The translations under genes were made by a program, and so were the position numbers. This document shows positions 34,246 to 41,574 of a DNA stretch of 64,000 nt, one piece after another. Every line of letters begins with the position of its first letter. Within the stretch, counting starts at the first letter, position 1. The notes beneath the pieces are model-generated. The model was not told the origin of the DNA, ran no database searches, and worked only from the letters and a program-made list of their open reading frames with translations. Source of the stretch: CAZGRP01 sp964527995 (GTDB taxonomy: Bacteria > Zhuqueibacterota > Zhuqueibacteria > Oceanimicrobiales > CAZGRP01); assembly GCA_964527995.1 (NCBI GenBank), contig CAZGRP010000011.1:1-64000 (forward strand). Reading direction: 5' to 3'.

Positions 34246-35309
34246 TTCGGCCCTCCTTCTTCGCCAACCTGAGTCTGCTGCCGGAATTCTTCGGAGAGCA
34301 GCAGTTGGGCGCCGCAGACCACGATTCGATCGCCGGGAACAACGCCATCCGCCACAAACCAGCCGTCCTCGACCGGAGTGTCGGTGGAGACCGGGCGCCG
34401 CACGAAATGGCCCGACTCGCTTTGAACGTAGACCCAGGGGCTTCCTTGCCACCAGACAACCGCAGAATCGGGGATGACGACGCCGGGTCGATAGGAACCT
34501 GCAGACAGATAGGACAGGACAGTCATGCCGGGAAGAAGCACGGCTTTTCCGGAGGCCACGAGATAGAAAAAGGTCGGGTTCTGAAGTCGCGGATCGACCT
34601 GTGGGGCCTGGGAGATCAGCGTCGCCAGCACCCGGGCACCTCCGCCGGGGTCGACCAGGCAGGCTTCCGGAGGAGACGGTATCAACTGGGCTGGTGACAC
34701 CGCGATCCGAACGACGAGGCGCTCGCCGCTGGCGATCTTCCGAAACGCCGGGGTGTCTCGGATTACCCAGCCGGCCAGACGCTCGCCCCAGGTGTGGACG
34801 CCCGAGCTTTCGATGGCCCGCAGCGCAGCCTCGGCGGCGCGCGTCTGGGCCTGGTCCTGGCGCCAGGCCGATTCGGCTGCCTGCAGCGCCTTGGCCGAAA
34901 TGTTCTGGGGGTTCTCGTTGTAGAGCTGCTTCAGGCGTTGGTACTCCTGGCGCGTCGCCTGCAGACGGGCGCGGGCACTCTCGAGCTTCGAGCGGGCCGA
35001 GACGTACCGCTGCCGCAGCTCTGCGAACGCCAGGGGCGAAAGAACTTTGCCGTAGCCCAGGACCGCAGCGCGACGTTGGACCCGCCGGAGGGCTGTCAGG
35101 CGGAGCCCGATTCGAAGCCGGGTGCTGTCGTCCAGGGCGATGACGATCGCACCATTCTCGGTGGTCACGGTCGACCTGGCCTCGATCGGCTGCTCGAGCT
35201 GCCTTTCCCGGGCCAGATCGGCTCGGTGGCTGATATAGCCCCAGACGGCCAGCACGCCGATACCGACAAGCAGAAGCCCACCAGAGATCATTTTCCATCT
35301 GACGTTCAT
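34242..35309 (-). CDS. RND efflux periplasmic adaptor (membrane fusion protein)
   Basis: A 355-residue HlyD/CusB-like adaptor. It has an N-terminal signal anchor (residues 9-27), a long helical hairpin (AELRQRYVSARSKLESARARLQATRQEYQRL, about 115-165), and beta domains with VIPDSAVVWWQGSPWVYVQSESGHFVRRPV and VADGVVPGDRIVVCGAQLLLSEE at the C-terminus. It links the RND pump to the outer-membrane channel. No methionine-rich metal-binding N-terminus of the CusB type is visible. It sits between the TolC-like gene (seven bases away) and the pump gene. Confidence 0.92.
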   Translation of the reverse strand: MNVRWKMISGGLLLVGIGVLAVWGYISHRADLARERQLEQPIEARSTVTTENGAIVIALDDSTRLRIGLRLTALRRVQRRAAVLGYGKVLSPLAFAELRQRYVSARSKLESARARLQATRQEYQRLKQLYNENPQNISAKALQAAESAWRQDQAQTRAAEAALRAIESSGVHTWGERLAGWVIRDTPAFRKIASGERLVVRIAVSPAQLIPSPPEACLVDPGGGARVLATLISQAPQVDPRLQNPTFFYLVASGKAVLLPGMTVLSYLSAGSYRPGVVIPDSAVVWWQGSPWVYVQSESGHFVRRPVSTDTPVEDGWFVADGVVPGDRIVVCGAQLLLSEEFRQQTQVGEEGGPK

Positions 35310-35316
35310 GCGATCT

Positions 35317-36720
35317 TCACCTCCGCGGGCGTGGATTCTTTTCCGGAACGGCAGGACCGGGTTCTGTCGGCCTCAGGGGGCGCTGCACGGCATCCTCGAG
35401 CCGGGCGTAGCTGCGTTGCGCCTCGACCAGCGCATCCAGCCTCTGCAGTTCTGCGGAGCCGACCTCGAGCCGAGCGCTCTGCAGCGAAAGCTGATCTGCC
35501 TCACCCACCGCCACCATCTGCTGCATCGCCAGGAGCTGCTGCCGCTCGCTTGCCAGCAATGAGTCAGCCGTGGCCAGCTTCCGCCGTGCCGCTCGGTAGC
35601 CAGCCATGGCCTGATCGATCTCGGCGAGGACGTCCGCCTGCAACGACAGAAAGCGGGCGGCAGCCTCCGTACGCTGGGCGGCTGCCTCGGCAATCGGCCC
35701 CTGATTGCGGTTGAAGATCGGTAGCGTCAGGCCGAGTCGCAGGGCCCATTTTTGATCCCCCTGATCGAACAGATAGCCAGGGCCGATGTGGAGATTCGGG
35801 TATTGGCGGGAGATCTCCAGCCGCAGGTTGGCCTGGCTTGCCGCATATTCGGCGAGAGCGGCAAGCAGATCAGGACGATTCTGCACGGCCTGCCCTCGGA
35901 TCTGTGGCACGGTCGAGTCGGAGAGGGGCGGCGGTTCCCTGAACAGCCCGAAGGCGATCGAGACGCCGTTCAGGCTGGTGGACGTCAGGCCGAGGGCGGC
36001 GGCGAGCTGCACGCGCGCCTCCGCTGCATCCTTGTCGGCCTGCCGGAGCGATAGCAGGAGTTGGTGGACAGCGATGTGCGCCTCGGTGACGTCGGGCCGT
36101 GAGACCTGGCCGAACCGCAACCTCTGCTCCAGAAGGGTGACGGTTTCCCGCTGCAGATCGAGCTGGCGCTTCAGGATGGACTGCTTCCGGCGGGCAGAGA
36201 ACAGGCGCAGGAGCGTCGCTCGCAGGCGGCTGCGAACATGCCAGGCGGTCGTCGCGATGCGCAGACGTTCGGCCTCCGAGAGGTCTCGGGCGCGGGCGAT
36301 GCGGTGGCCGCGGCGGCTGGCGGTCTCCACAGGCACGTCGAGCGCCAGACCGAGGATCCACGGGGAGATGCCGCGAGCGGCGTTGGTTACGAATTCCGGA
36401 TCGAGTCCCAGCGTTGGATTGGGGCGTCCGGACGCCGTGACGATGCGAGCCTTGCTGACTTCCCAGTGGGCGCGGGCTACGTCCAGGTCGGGGTGGTAGT
36501 AGAGGGCCGCCAGCATCAGCATCTCGAAGTCCCACCGCCTGCGAGGCCAGGCAGCAAAGCGGCGGTGGAGCTCTTTTTCCAGGAACTGCCGGAGTGCCTG
36601 GCTCTGGAGAGAGCGTTTTTCGAGCTGGGAGAGAGTCTGAGTGGAGGCCAGCGGCTCAGGATGAAAGGCGGCGCAGGCCGGGATCAGAGCGGCTAGAGCC
36701 ATAGCGGCAAGCAAGCGCAT
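35317..36720 (-). CDS. TolC/CusC-type outer-membrane efflux channel
   Basis: A 467-residue outer-membrane efflux protein. The signal ends in a lipobox-like LIPAC, suggesting a lipid-anchored channel as in CusC. Two homologous helical/barrel repeats follow, with the family's repeated alanine- and arginine-rich coiled segments (TVTLLEQRLRFGQVSRPDVTEAHIAVHQ and AGYRAARRKLATADSLLASERQQLLAMQQMVAVGEADQLSLQSARLE). First gene of the efflux operon, 97 bases behind the histidine kinase gene, with a CusR/CopR-like box in that gap. Confidence 0.9.
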   Translation of the reverse strand: MRLLAAMALAALIPACAAFHPEPLASTQTLSQLEKRSLQSQALRQFLEKELHRRFAAWPRRRWDFEMLMLAALYYHPDLDVARAHWEVSKARIVTASGRPNPTLGLDPEFVTNAARGISPWILGLALDVPVETASRRGHRIARARDLSEAERLRIATTAWHVRSRLRATLLRLFSARRKQSILKRQLDLQRETVTLLEQRLRFGQVSRPDVTEAHIAVHQLLLSLRQADKDAAEARVQLAAALGLTSTSLNGVSIAFGLFREPPPLSDSTVPQIRGQAVQNRPDLLAALAEYAASQANLRLEISRQYPNLHIGPGYLFDQGDQKWALRLGLTLPIFNRNQGPIAEAAAQRTEAAARFLSLQADVLAEIDQAMAGYRAARRKLATADSLLASERQQLLAMQQMVAVGEADQLSLQSARLEVGSAELQRLDALVEAQRSYARLEDAVQRPLRPTEPGPAVPEKNPRPRR

Positions 36721-36788
36721 ACGACAGCCTCAGGTTGGAAGTTAATCCAAAGATACAGCGCGCGTGGTGACAGGAAGATGACGCGGTG

Positions 36789-36803
36789 ATTACAATTCTG
36801 TCA
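36789..36803. promoter_or_regulatory. Putative CusR/CopR-type operator
   Basis: The plus strand reads ATTACAATTCTGTCA; the minus strand reads TGACA-GAAT-TGTAAT, close to the TGACA-N3-TGTNAT 'cop box' known for CopR-like metal regulators. It lies about 70 bases before the TolC-type ATG, behind the cognate-looking kinase. Inferred from the pattern only. Confidence 0.5.
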
Positions 36804-36817
36804 GGTTGGCGAGGGAC

Positions 36818-38242
36818 TCAGCGGGTGGGGAAATGGAGGGTGACGGTGGTGCCTCGGCCGGGTGTGCTGCTGATGGCGACCGAACCGCCGTGCAGTTCCA
36901 TGATCGACTTGACGATGGCGAGCCCGAGCCCAGTGCCCGCAGGGTTTTGCGACCGGGAGCGGTCGGCTCTGTAGAAGCGGTCGAAGATGTGCGGGAGGTG
37001 TTCAGGGTCGATGCCGGAACCTGTGTCGCGTACGTGTACGTCAACGCTGCCGTCTTCGGTGGCTACCGCAGCCAGCGTGACCGTGCCACCTGCGGCAGTG
37101 AACTGCAGGGCGTTGGACAGTAGGTTGGCCAGCGCCCGGCGGAACAAGAAAGGGTCGGCATCCATTTCGGCGTCGCCGGTGCAGACCACTCTCACCCCCT
37201 GTTCCTCGGCCAGAGCCTCGTGAAAGTCGCGCACCGCCTCCATCTCGTGGCAGGCATTGAGCCGGGTGCGCTCGATGCGGGTTTGGGCGTTCTCGGCCCG
37301 GGCCAGGAAGAGCAGCCGATCGATCATGCGCGACAGGCGCCCGCACTCTTCCAGGATCGATTCGAGGACGTCGCGGTATTCATCGGGGCTTCTTTCCCGG
37401 GAGAGCCCCACCTCCGCCTCGCCCATCAAGTTGTTGATTGGTGTCCGCAGCTCGTGCGCCAAGTCGGCGGAGAATTGGGAAAGTCGCCGGAACGAGTTCT
37501 CCAGGCGACTCAGCATGCCGTCAAAAGCGGTGGCGAGCGCGGAAAGCTCATTGGGCCATCCCGGGGCGGCGATGCGCTCGTGGAGCTGGCTCGAGGTGAT
37601 GCGTTGCGCCGCCTGGGTGATCTCCGCTAGCGGCTTCATCCCCCTGCGGGCGAGCAGTGCGCCGCCGACTGAAGCGAAGATGAGCCCCAGAACCAACACG
37701 ATGGCGACCTTTCGGCCATAGTCGCGAACCAGGCTCTGTTCCGAAGAGATGTCCAAGGCCACCTGAATGAGCCTCCTGGCCTGCGCATCGCGGCCCAGGT
37801 TGGCCCATGCCGACCGCAGCAGAAAGGGGCGGCCAGAGTCGGAGTGCCACACCACAGGGGGCGAGTCCCCGGCCGGCGTGCGCTGCGGCAACGGGAAAGA
37901 GCGAGTGGGCACGGCGGCCGCCATGTCTGGCGTCTCGACCACGGTGGTGAGCGAGGAGTCGAGAACGCGGGCATAGTACTTGGTGATCTGCAACCCGGAC
38001 CCTTCCCAGACGACCTCTTCTTCGAGAGCCTGCGGCTTGTCCGGATGTTGCTGCAGCAGAACGCGGAGAACGTGGATTTTCTGTGCCAGGAAATCCTCGT
38101 CGGCACGTTGCAGATTCGCGCGTAGCACCCAGTAGAGGAAGGCTGTGGCAACGGCCAGCATGCCGAAGGAAGAAAGAGTGTAGAGCACCGTCAGGCGGCC
38201 GGTGATCGACCAGGAGCGTTTCGGGGACATCTTAGTTCTCAC
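36818..38242 (-). CDS. Sensor histidine kinase, heavy-metal (CusS) type
   Basis: A 474-residue membrane kinase. Two transmembrane segments (about 17-40 and 178-198) flank a periplasmic sensor. Next come a HAMP linker (GMKPLAEITQAAQRI), a HisKA domain with phospho-acceptor His263 in FSADLAHELRTPINN, and an HATPase domain with N box LANLLSNALQFT, G1 VRDTGSGI, F box DRFYRADRSRSQ and G2 GTGLGLAI. The layout and motif spelling match CusS/CopS-type kinases. It overlaps the response-regulator gene by 11 bases and precedes the efflux genes, which are its likely targets. Confidence 0.92.
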   Translation of the reverse strand: MRTKMSPKRSWSITGRLTVLYTLSSFGMLAVATAFLYWVLRANLQRADEDFLAQKIHVLRVLLQQHPDKPQALEEEVVWEGSGLQITKYYARVLDSSLTTVVETPDMAAAVPTRSFPLPQRTPAGDSPPVVWHSDSGRPFLLRSAWANLGRDAQARRLIQVALDISSEQSLVRDYGRKVAIVLVLGLIFASVGGALLARRGMKPLAEITQAAQRITSSQLHERIAAPGWPNELSALATAFDGMLSRLENSFRRLSQFSADLAHELRTPINNLMGEAEVGLSRERSPDEYRDVLESILEECGRLSRMIDRLLFLARAENAQTRIERTRLNACHEMEAVRDFHEALAEEQGVRVVCTGDAEMDADPFLFRRALANLLSNALQFTAAGGTVTLAAVATEDGSVDVHVRDTGSGIDPEHLPHIFDRFYRADRSRSQNPAGTGLGLAIVKSIMELHGGSVAISSTPGRGTTVTLHFPTR

Positions 38243-38909
38243 GGTCTTCCAGGACGTAGCCGACCCCGCGCACGGTGTGGATCAGCTTCTTGTCGAACGG
38301 CTCGTCGACCTTGCGGCGTAGCCGTCGGATCGCCACTTCGACGACGTTGGTATCGCTGTCGAAGTTCATATCCCACACCTGCTCGGCGATCAACGTTCTC
38401 GGCAACACCTCGCCCTGTCGCCGCGCTAGCAGCGACAGCAAGGAAAACTCCTTCGGTGTCAAATCCAGACGCACCCCGGCTCGCCGGGCCCGGTGACGCG
38501 GGAGGTCGATCTCCAGGTCGGCGATGCGCAAGATTTCGGGCTGGCGCGTGCGGCCGCGGCGGAGGATGGCCCGAACCCGTGCCAGGAGTTCGGAGAAGGC
38601 GAACGGCTTCACGAGGTAATCGTCGGCGCCGAGCTCCAGACCGCGCACACGGTCTTCGACAGCATCGCGTGCCGTTAGAAAGAGCACGGGGGTTTGTTTG
38701 CCGCTGCGGCGAATTTCGGTGAGGATGGCCCAGCCGTCACGTCCCGGCAGCATCACGTCCAGAATCAACAGGTCGTAGTCGTACAGACTGGCCAGCTCGA
38801 TGCCCTCATCCCCGCGAAGGGCGACGTCCGCCACGAAGCCGGATTCCGACAGCCCCTTTTTCAGGTAGGCAGCGGTCTTCTTCTCGTCTTCAACGATCAG
38901 GATTCGCAT
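38232..38909 (-). CDS. OmpR-family response regulator (CusR/CopR-like)
   Basis: A 225-residue regulator from ATG 38909 (MRILIVEDE). The receiver domain carries acidic Glu-Asp-Glu at 7-9, phospho-acceptor Asp51 in LLILDVMLPG, Thr in LFLTARD and Lys in YLVKPFAFSELLARV. A winged-helix domain follows (LTPKEFSLLSLLARRQGEV, DTNVVEVAIRRLRRKVD, HTVRGVGYVLE). It resembles CusR, CopR and PcoR. It is nested between the DUF72 gene (20-base overlap) and its kinase (11-base overlap), so all three are cotranscribed. The likely operator is the box at 36789-36803. Confidence 0.93.
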   Translation of the reverse strand: MRILIVEDEKKTAAYLKKGLSESGFVADVALRGDEGIELASLYDYDLLILDVMLPGRDGWAILTEIRRSGKQTPVLFLTARDAVEDRVRGLELGADDYLVKPFAFSELLARVRAILRRGRTRQPEILRIADLEIDLPRHRARRAGVRLDLTPKEFSLLSLLARRQGEVLPRTLIAEQVWDMNFDSDTNVVEVAIRRLRRKVDEPFDKKLIHTVRGVGYVLEDREN

Positions 38910-39903
38910 CTTCGAGGACGTCCTCCAGAATCGCAACGATGTGGCGCGTAATTTCCGGCGCATTGCCACCAGCCCGGTTGTTCACCGCAATGTAGGTCGG
39001 CACGCGCTGGCGCACCCCTTCGCGGGCGATTTCGGCCGCTTCGCGGTACATGCGGGGAAACTCGTCCATGAGCTTGTCGAACGGGTGATAGCGCTTGTAG
39101 GCATCTTCGTACTTCATCCCCAGAGGCGTCAGCAGGCGAACGATGGCGGCATCTGTCGAGGTGAAGCCGCCTGCCTGCTGCCACTGCTTTCGCAACGGAG
39201 GCAGATAAGTCCAATGGGAAAAAACATTGCCGATGCCGTAGCTGCGCAGAAAGTCGAAATAGGCCGAGGTCTTCAGCCGGTCGGTGCGCTCCTCGATGTG
39301 GTATCGACTGTCCTTCGGCACGCGGTCGAAAAAACGCCGGTGCTCGGCGATGTTCTCTTCCGGAGAGGGACAGTCGGCTTTGCGCTGGTATTCGTGTTCG
39401 AAAATGAAGGCGCGCAGCTTTTCCCCGAGCAGGTTGCAAGCCGGCTCATAGAACCGGCGAGTGAAGCGGTCGCTGTCGTGGTACAGATCGTTGAGCTGGT
39501 AGGCCGGTTTTGCGGTTTTCGGATCGCGCAGCCAGCGCTTGCGGGCGGTGATCTCCTGTGGCACCTTGAGCAGCACGGCGCCGTCGGCCGGGATGTATTG
39601 CTCGTACTGGGCCAGCACGTGGAAGTTGCTGGTGGGCCTTCCGTCTTCGTCTAGAAGAGGACGATAGAAGGTGAAGTCGATTTCTACGAAGTCGAAATGC
39701 TGGAAGAACTCGGCGACGCTGCGGACCTCCATCACTTCTTCGGGCAGAGTTTCCCCAGCCACGGTTTTCGACCGGCGAGTGGTGCGGTATGGCTGGGTGT
39801 AGATCTGGCCGACCCAGCCGGCGTAGCGATCGGACGCGGTGCCGAAGCGGATGTAGGGGTGGAGGTTACGGAAGCGATACGGGTCGTTTTGGGGTTCGGA
39901 CAT
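38890..39903 (-). CDS. DUF72 domain protein
   Basis: A 337-residue cytoplasmic protein of the DUF72 (YecE-like) family, a TIM-barrel fold of unknown activity. Recognisable segments are RFGTASDRYAGWVGQIY near the N-terminus, FDFVEIDFTFYRPL, VLLKVPQEITARKRW, RAFIFEHEYQRK, RYHIEERTDRL and TYIAVNNRAGGNAPEITRHI. It is longer than the typical 240-280 residues. ATG 39903 is supported by GAGGTGG upstream. As first gene behind the promoter at 39950 it drives transcription into the metal-type two-component genes, an unusual neighbourhood. Confidence 0.85.
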   Translation of the reverse strand: MSEPQNDPYRFRNLHPYIRFGTASDRYAGWVGQIYTQPYRTTRRSKTVAGETLPEEVMEVRSVAEFFQHFDFVEIDFTFYRPLLDEDGRPTSNFHVLAQYEQYIPADGAVLLKVPQEITARKRWLRDPKTAKPAYQLNDLYHDSDRFTRRFYEPACNLLGEKLRAFIFEHEYQRKADCPSPEENIAEHRRFFDRVPKDSRYHIEERTDRLKTSAYFDFLRSYGIGNVFSHWTYLPPLRKQWQQAGGFTSTDAAIVRLLTPLGMKYEDAYKRYHPFDKLMDEFPRMYREAAEIAREGVRQRVPTYIAVNNRAGGNAPEITRHIVAILEDVLEDANPDR

Positions 39904-39949
39904 GGCCCACCTCTTGGGTCGCTGGTGTTGGTGATTGGGTGTCTGGTAA

Positions 39950-39978
39950 ATTCTACCACCTGCGGCGGCAAAAGTCAA
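39950..39978 (-). promoter_or_regulatory. Promoter of DUF72-regulator-kinase operon
   Basis: On the minus strand TTGACT (39978-39973), 17 bases, TAGAAT (39955-39950). Start near 39943, about 40 bases before the DUF72 ATG. It is divergent from the ImuB-like gene promoter 47 bases away. Confidence 0.8.
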
Positions 39979-40024
39979 GCGCTTTCATGGAATCAGGATC
40001 TGTTGGGTGACTCGGAAAAGATTC

Positions 40025-40053
40025 TTGACAGGGATACAAATGTTCACTATATT
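40025..40053 (+). promoter_or_regulatory. Promoter of the ImuB-like/DnaE2 cassette
   Basis: TTGACA (40025-40030), 17 bases, TATATT (40048-40053). Two direct copies of TGTTCA (40041-40046 and 40059-40064), 18 bases apart, straddle the -10 box and could be operator half-sites. Confidence 0.8.
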
Positions 40054-40095
40054 GATGGTGTTCATCTGATCCCCATTTCGGGAGTTGTCCAGGCC

Positions 40096-41277
40096 ATGGA
40101 ACGCAACATTGTCCATGTCGAGGTCGCCGAGTTTCCGATCTCGCTGGAAAGACAAATGAATCCGCGCCTGCGGGCCCGGCCGGTAGCCATTGCCCCGGCG
40201 GCGGCACGTGCCCAGATCTATCTGACCTCGAAGGAGGCCCGGGAAGCGGGGATTCGCCGCGGTATGCGCGTCGACCAGGCGCGGCGGTTATGCCGCGATC
40301 TGGTGGTCGTGCCTCCCAATCCGCGTCTCTACCTGGATGCCACGCGCGAGATGGTGCGCACGCTCGGGCGGTTTTCGCCGCTGGTGGAGCCGGAGCGTTA
40401 CGGCCACGCGTACGTCGATGTCAGCGGGGTGACGCACTGGTGGAACGGGTTCAAAGATGTGGCCTATCGCGCCCAGAAGGAGGTGGGGCAACGCCTGCAG
40501 ATGACGCCGAGCGTCGGGCTGGGCATCAACAAGCTGGTGAGCCGGGTGGCGGCGCAATTGGTGGAGCCGGATGGCTTCTCCTGGGTGGCACCGGGTGAAG
40601 AGCCGGGGTTTCTGGCCCCTCTGCGGGTGTCATATTTGCCGGTGGTGCGACGCCTGGAGCGCGAGCGCTTGTGGGAACTCAACCTGGTTCACATCGCTCA
40701 GGTGCAGGCTCTTTCACCGGAGCTGCTGCTGTTGCCGTTCGGCCGCCGTGGGTTGCTGCTGCACCAGCAGGCCCACGGCATCGACCCGCGCCCGGTGCGG
40801 CCGCCGGAACGCGAGCCGGAGATTTTTGAGTTCGAGACCCTGGCGGAGGACAGCAACGACCTGGAGCTGCTGAATGCCGTTCTGCAGCGGCTGGCTGAGC
40901 GAAGTTGCGCCCGGATGCGCAAACGCCGGGCGGCGGCGCGAAAGGTGCAGTTGAAAATCGTTTACTCGGACTACCGCGAGGCGAAAGGGCAGAAAACGTT
41001 CCGGGCCGGCGTCAATCAGGCTTACGAGGTGCTGCCAGTACTCAAAGCGTTGTTCGGCAAGCTGCTGGCCCGGCGCACGCGCGTCCGCCGGATCGAGCTG
41101 CTCTGGCAGCGCCTGGTGCCGTCGTCGCGGCAATTGTCGCTTTTCGATCCTGCCGTGGATTTGCGCCGTCACCGGGTGGAGCGGGCCATTGATCGCATCC
41201 GCGAGCGCTTCGGTGAGTCGGTGGTGGGATTCGGCGCCGGATTCAACACCGAAAGTACGCAAGGCACTGGGGGATAG
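40096..41277 (+). CDS. ImuB-like catalytically inactive Y-family polymerase
   Basis: A 393-residue protein with the palm/finger plan of Y-family polymerases (HVEVAEFPISLERQMNPRLRARPVAI, SKEAREAGIRRGM, AYVDVSG, PSVGLGINKLVSRVAAQLVEPDG). The three catalytic carboxylates of DinB are gone or altered: Asp8 becomes Glu9, and the Asp103-Glu104 pair of the SLDEAYLDV motif becomes Gly103-His104 (RYGHAYVDV). This loss is the mark of ImuB, the non-catalytic hub of the mutasome. A C-terminal RQLSLFDP at 345-352 contains a perfect QLxLF beta-clamp binding motif. Start ATG 40096. The DnaE2-type polymerase follows on the same strand. Confidence 0.86.
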   Translation: MERNIVHVEVAEFPISLERQMNPRLRARPVAIAPAAARAQIYLTSKEAREAGIRRGMRVDQARRLCRDLVVVPPNPRLYLDATREMVRTLGRFSPLVEPERYGHAYVDVSGVTHWWNGFKDVAYRAQKEVGQRLQMTPSVGLGINKLVSRVAAQLVEPDGFSWVAPGEEPGFLAPLRVSYLPVVRRLERERLWELNLVHIAQVQALSPELLLLPFGRRGLLLHQQAHGIDPRPVRPPEREPEIFEFETLAEDSNDLELLNAVLQRLAERSCARMRKRRAAARKVQLKIVYSDYREAKGQKTFRAGVNQAYEVLPVLKALFGKLLARRTRVRRIELLWQRLVPSSRQLSLFDPAVDLRRHRVERAIDRIRERFGESVVGFGAGFNTESTQGTGG

Positions 41278-41298
41278 GGGATGGAAGAGGGGGATGAG

Positions 41299-41323
41299 AA
41301 TGCAAAATGCAAAATGCAAAATG
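41299..41323. repeat. Tandem heptamer AATGCAA x3
   Basis: AATGCAA is repeated three times without interruption, then AATGG. A degenerate A/T-rich tract of similar words occurs before pdxJ at about 6217-6257 on the opposite strand. Confidence 0.6.
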
Positions 41324-41480
41324 GAGGAGGTGGGAGACGATTGCACACTGGCCACTGCCGTTGGCCCGGAGAGGCAGAGTGGCCTGGTGCCGGGCCAACG
41401 GACGACTGCGGCCAACGGGTTTCGGATTGCGGGACCACGCGGGCGGGGGGTCCGACTGTTTTCGCTCAATTAGCGAAAGC

Positions 41481-41525
41481 GTGTCACTCCGAAGTCCGGC
41501 GCAGCCGGACGAGGAGTCTCTGGCG
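41481..41525. repeat. Interspersed repeat with GTCCGGC hairpin
   Basis: GTGTCACTCCGAA, a perfect hairpin GTCCGGC-GCA-GCCGGAC (41494-41510), then GAGGAGTCTCTGGC. It resembles the TGTCATTCCGAG...GAGGAATCTC small repeats scattered through many environmental genomes (recognition from memory). Confidence 0.5.
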
Positions 41526-41574
41526 TTCGGGTTGGCAGCGAGTGAAGTTCTAGCCGACCACGAAGTTTTGCGGA

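Larger units (their letters stand above)
41278..41574. other. Intergenic space between the ImuB-like and DnaE2 genes
   Basis: 297 bases with no convincing gene. It holds three tandem copies of the heptamer AATGCAA (41299-41319) and an interspersed-repeat-like segment at 41481-41525. No clear promoter or terminator was found. Confidence 0.5.

Noticed and set aside
34246..35298. Apparent 350-codon N-terminal extension of the RND pump
   Set aside because: It overlaps the adaptor gene in another frame and is arginine/proline-rich; the pump starts at ATG 34245 with a typical TM1.
40096..41277. Active DinB/Pol IV
   Set aside because: The Asp-Glu catalytic pair is Gly-His and the first Asp is Glu, so an active polymerase is unlikely.
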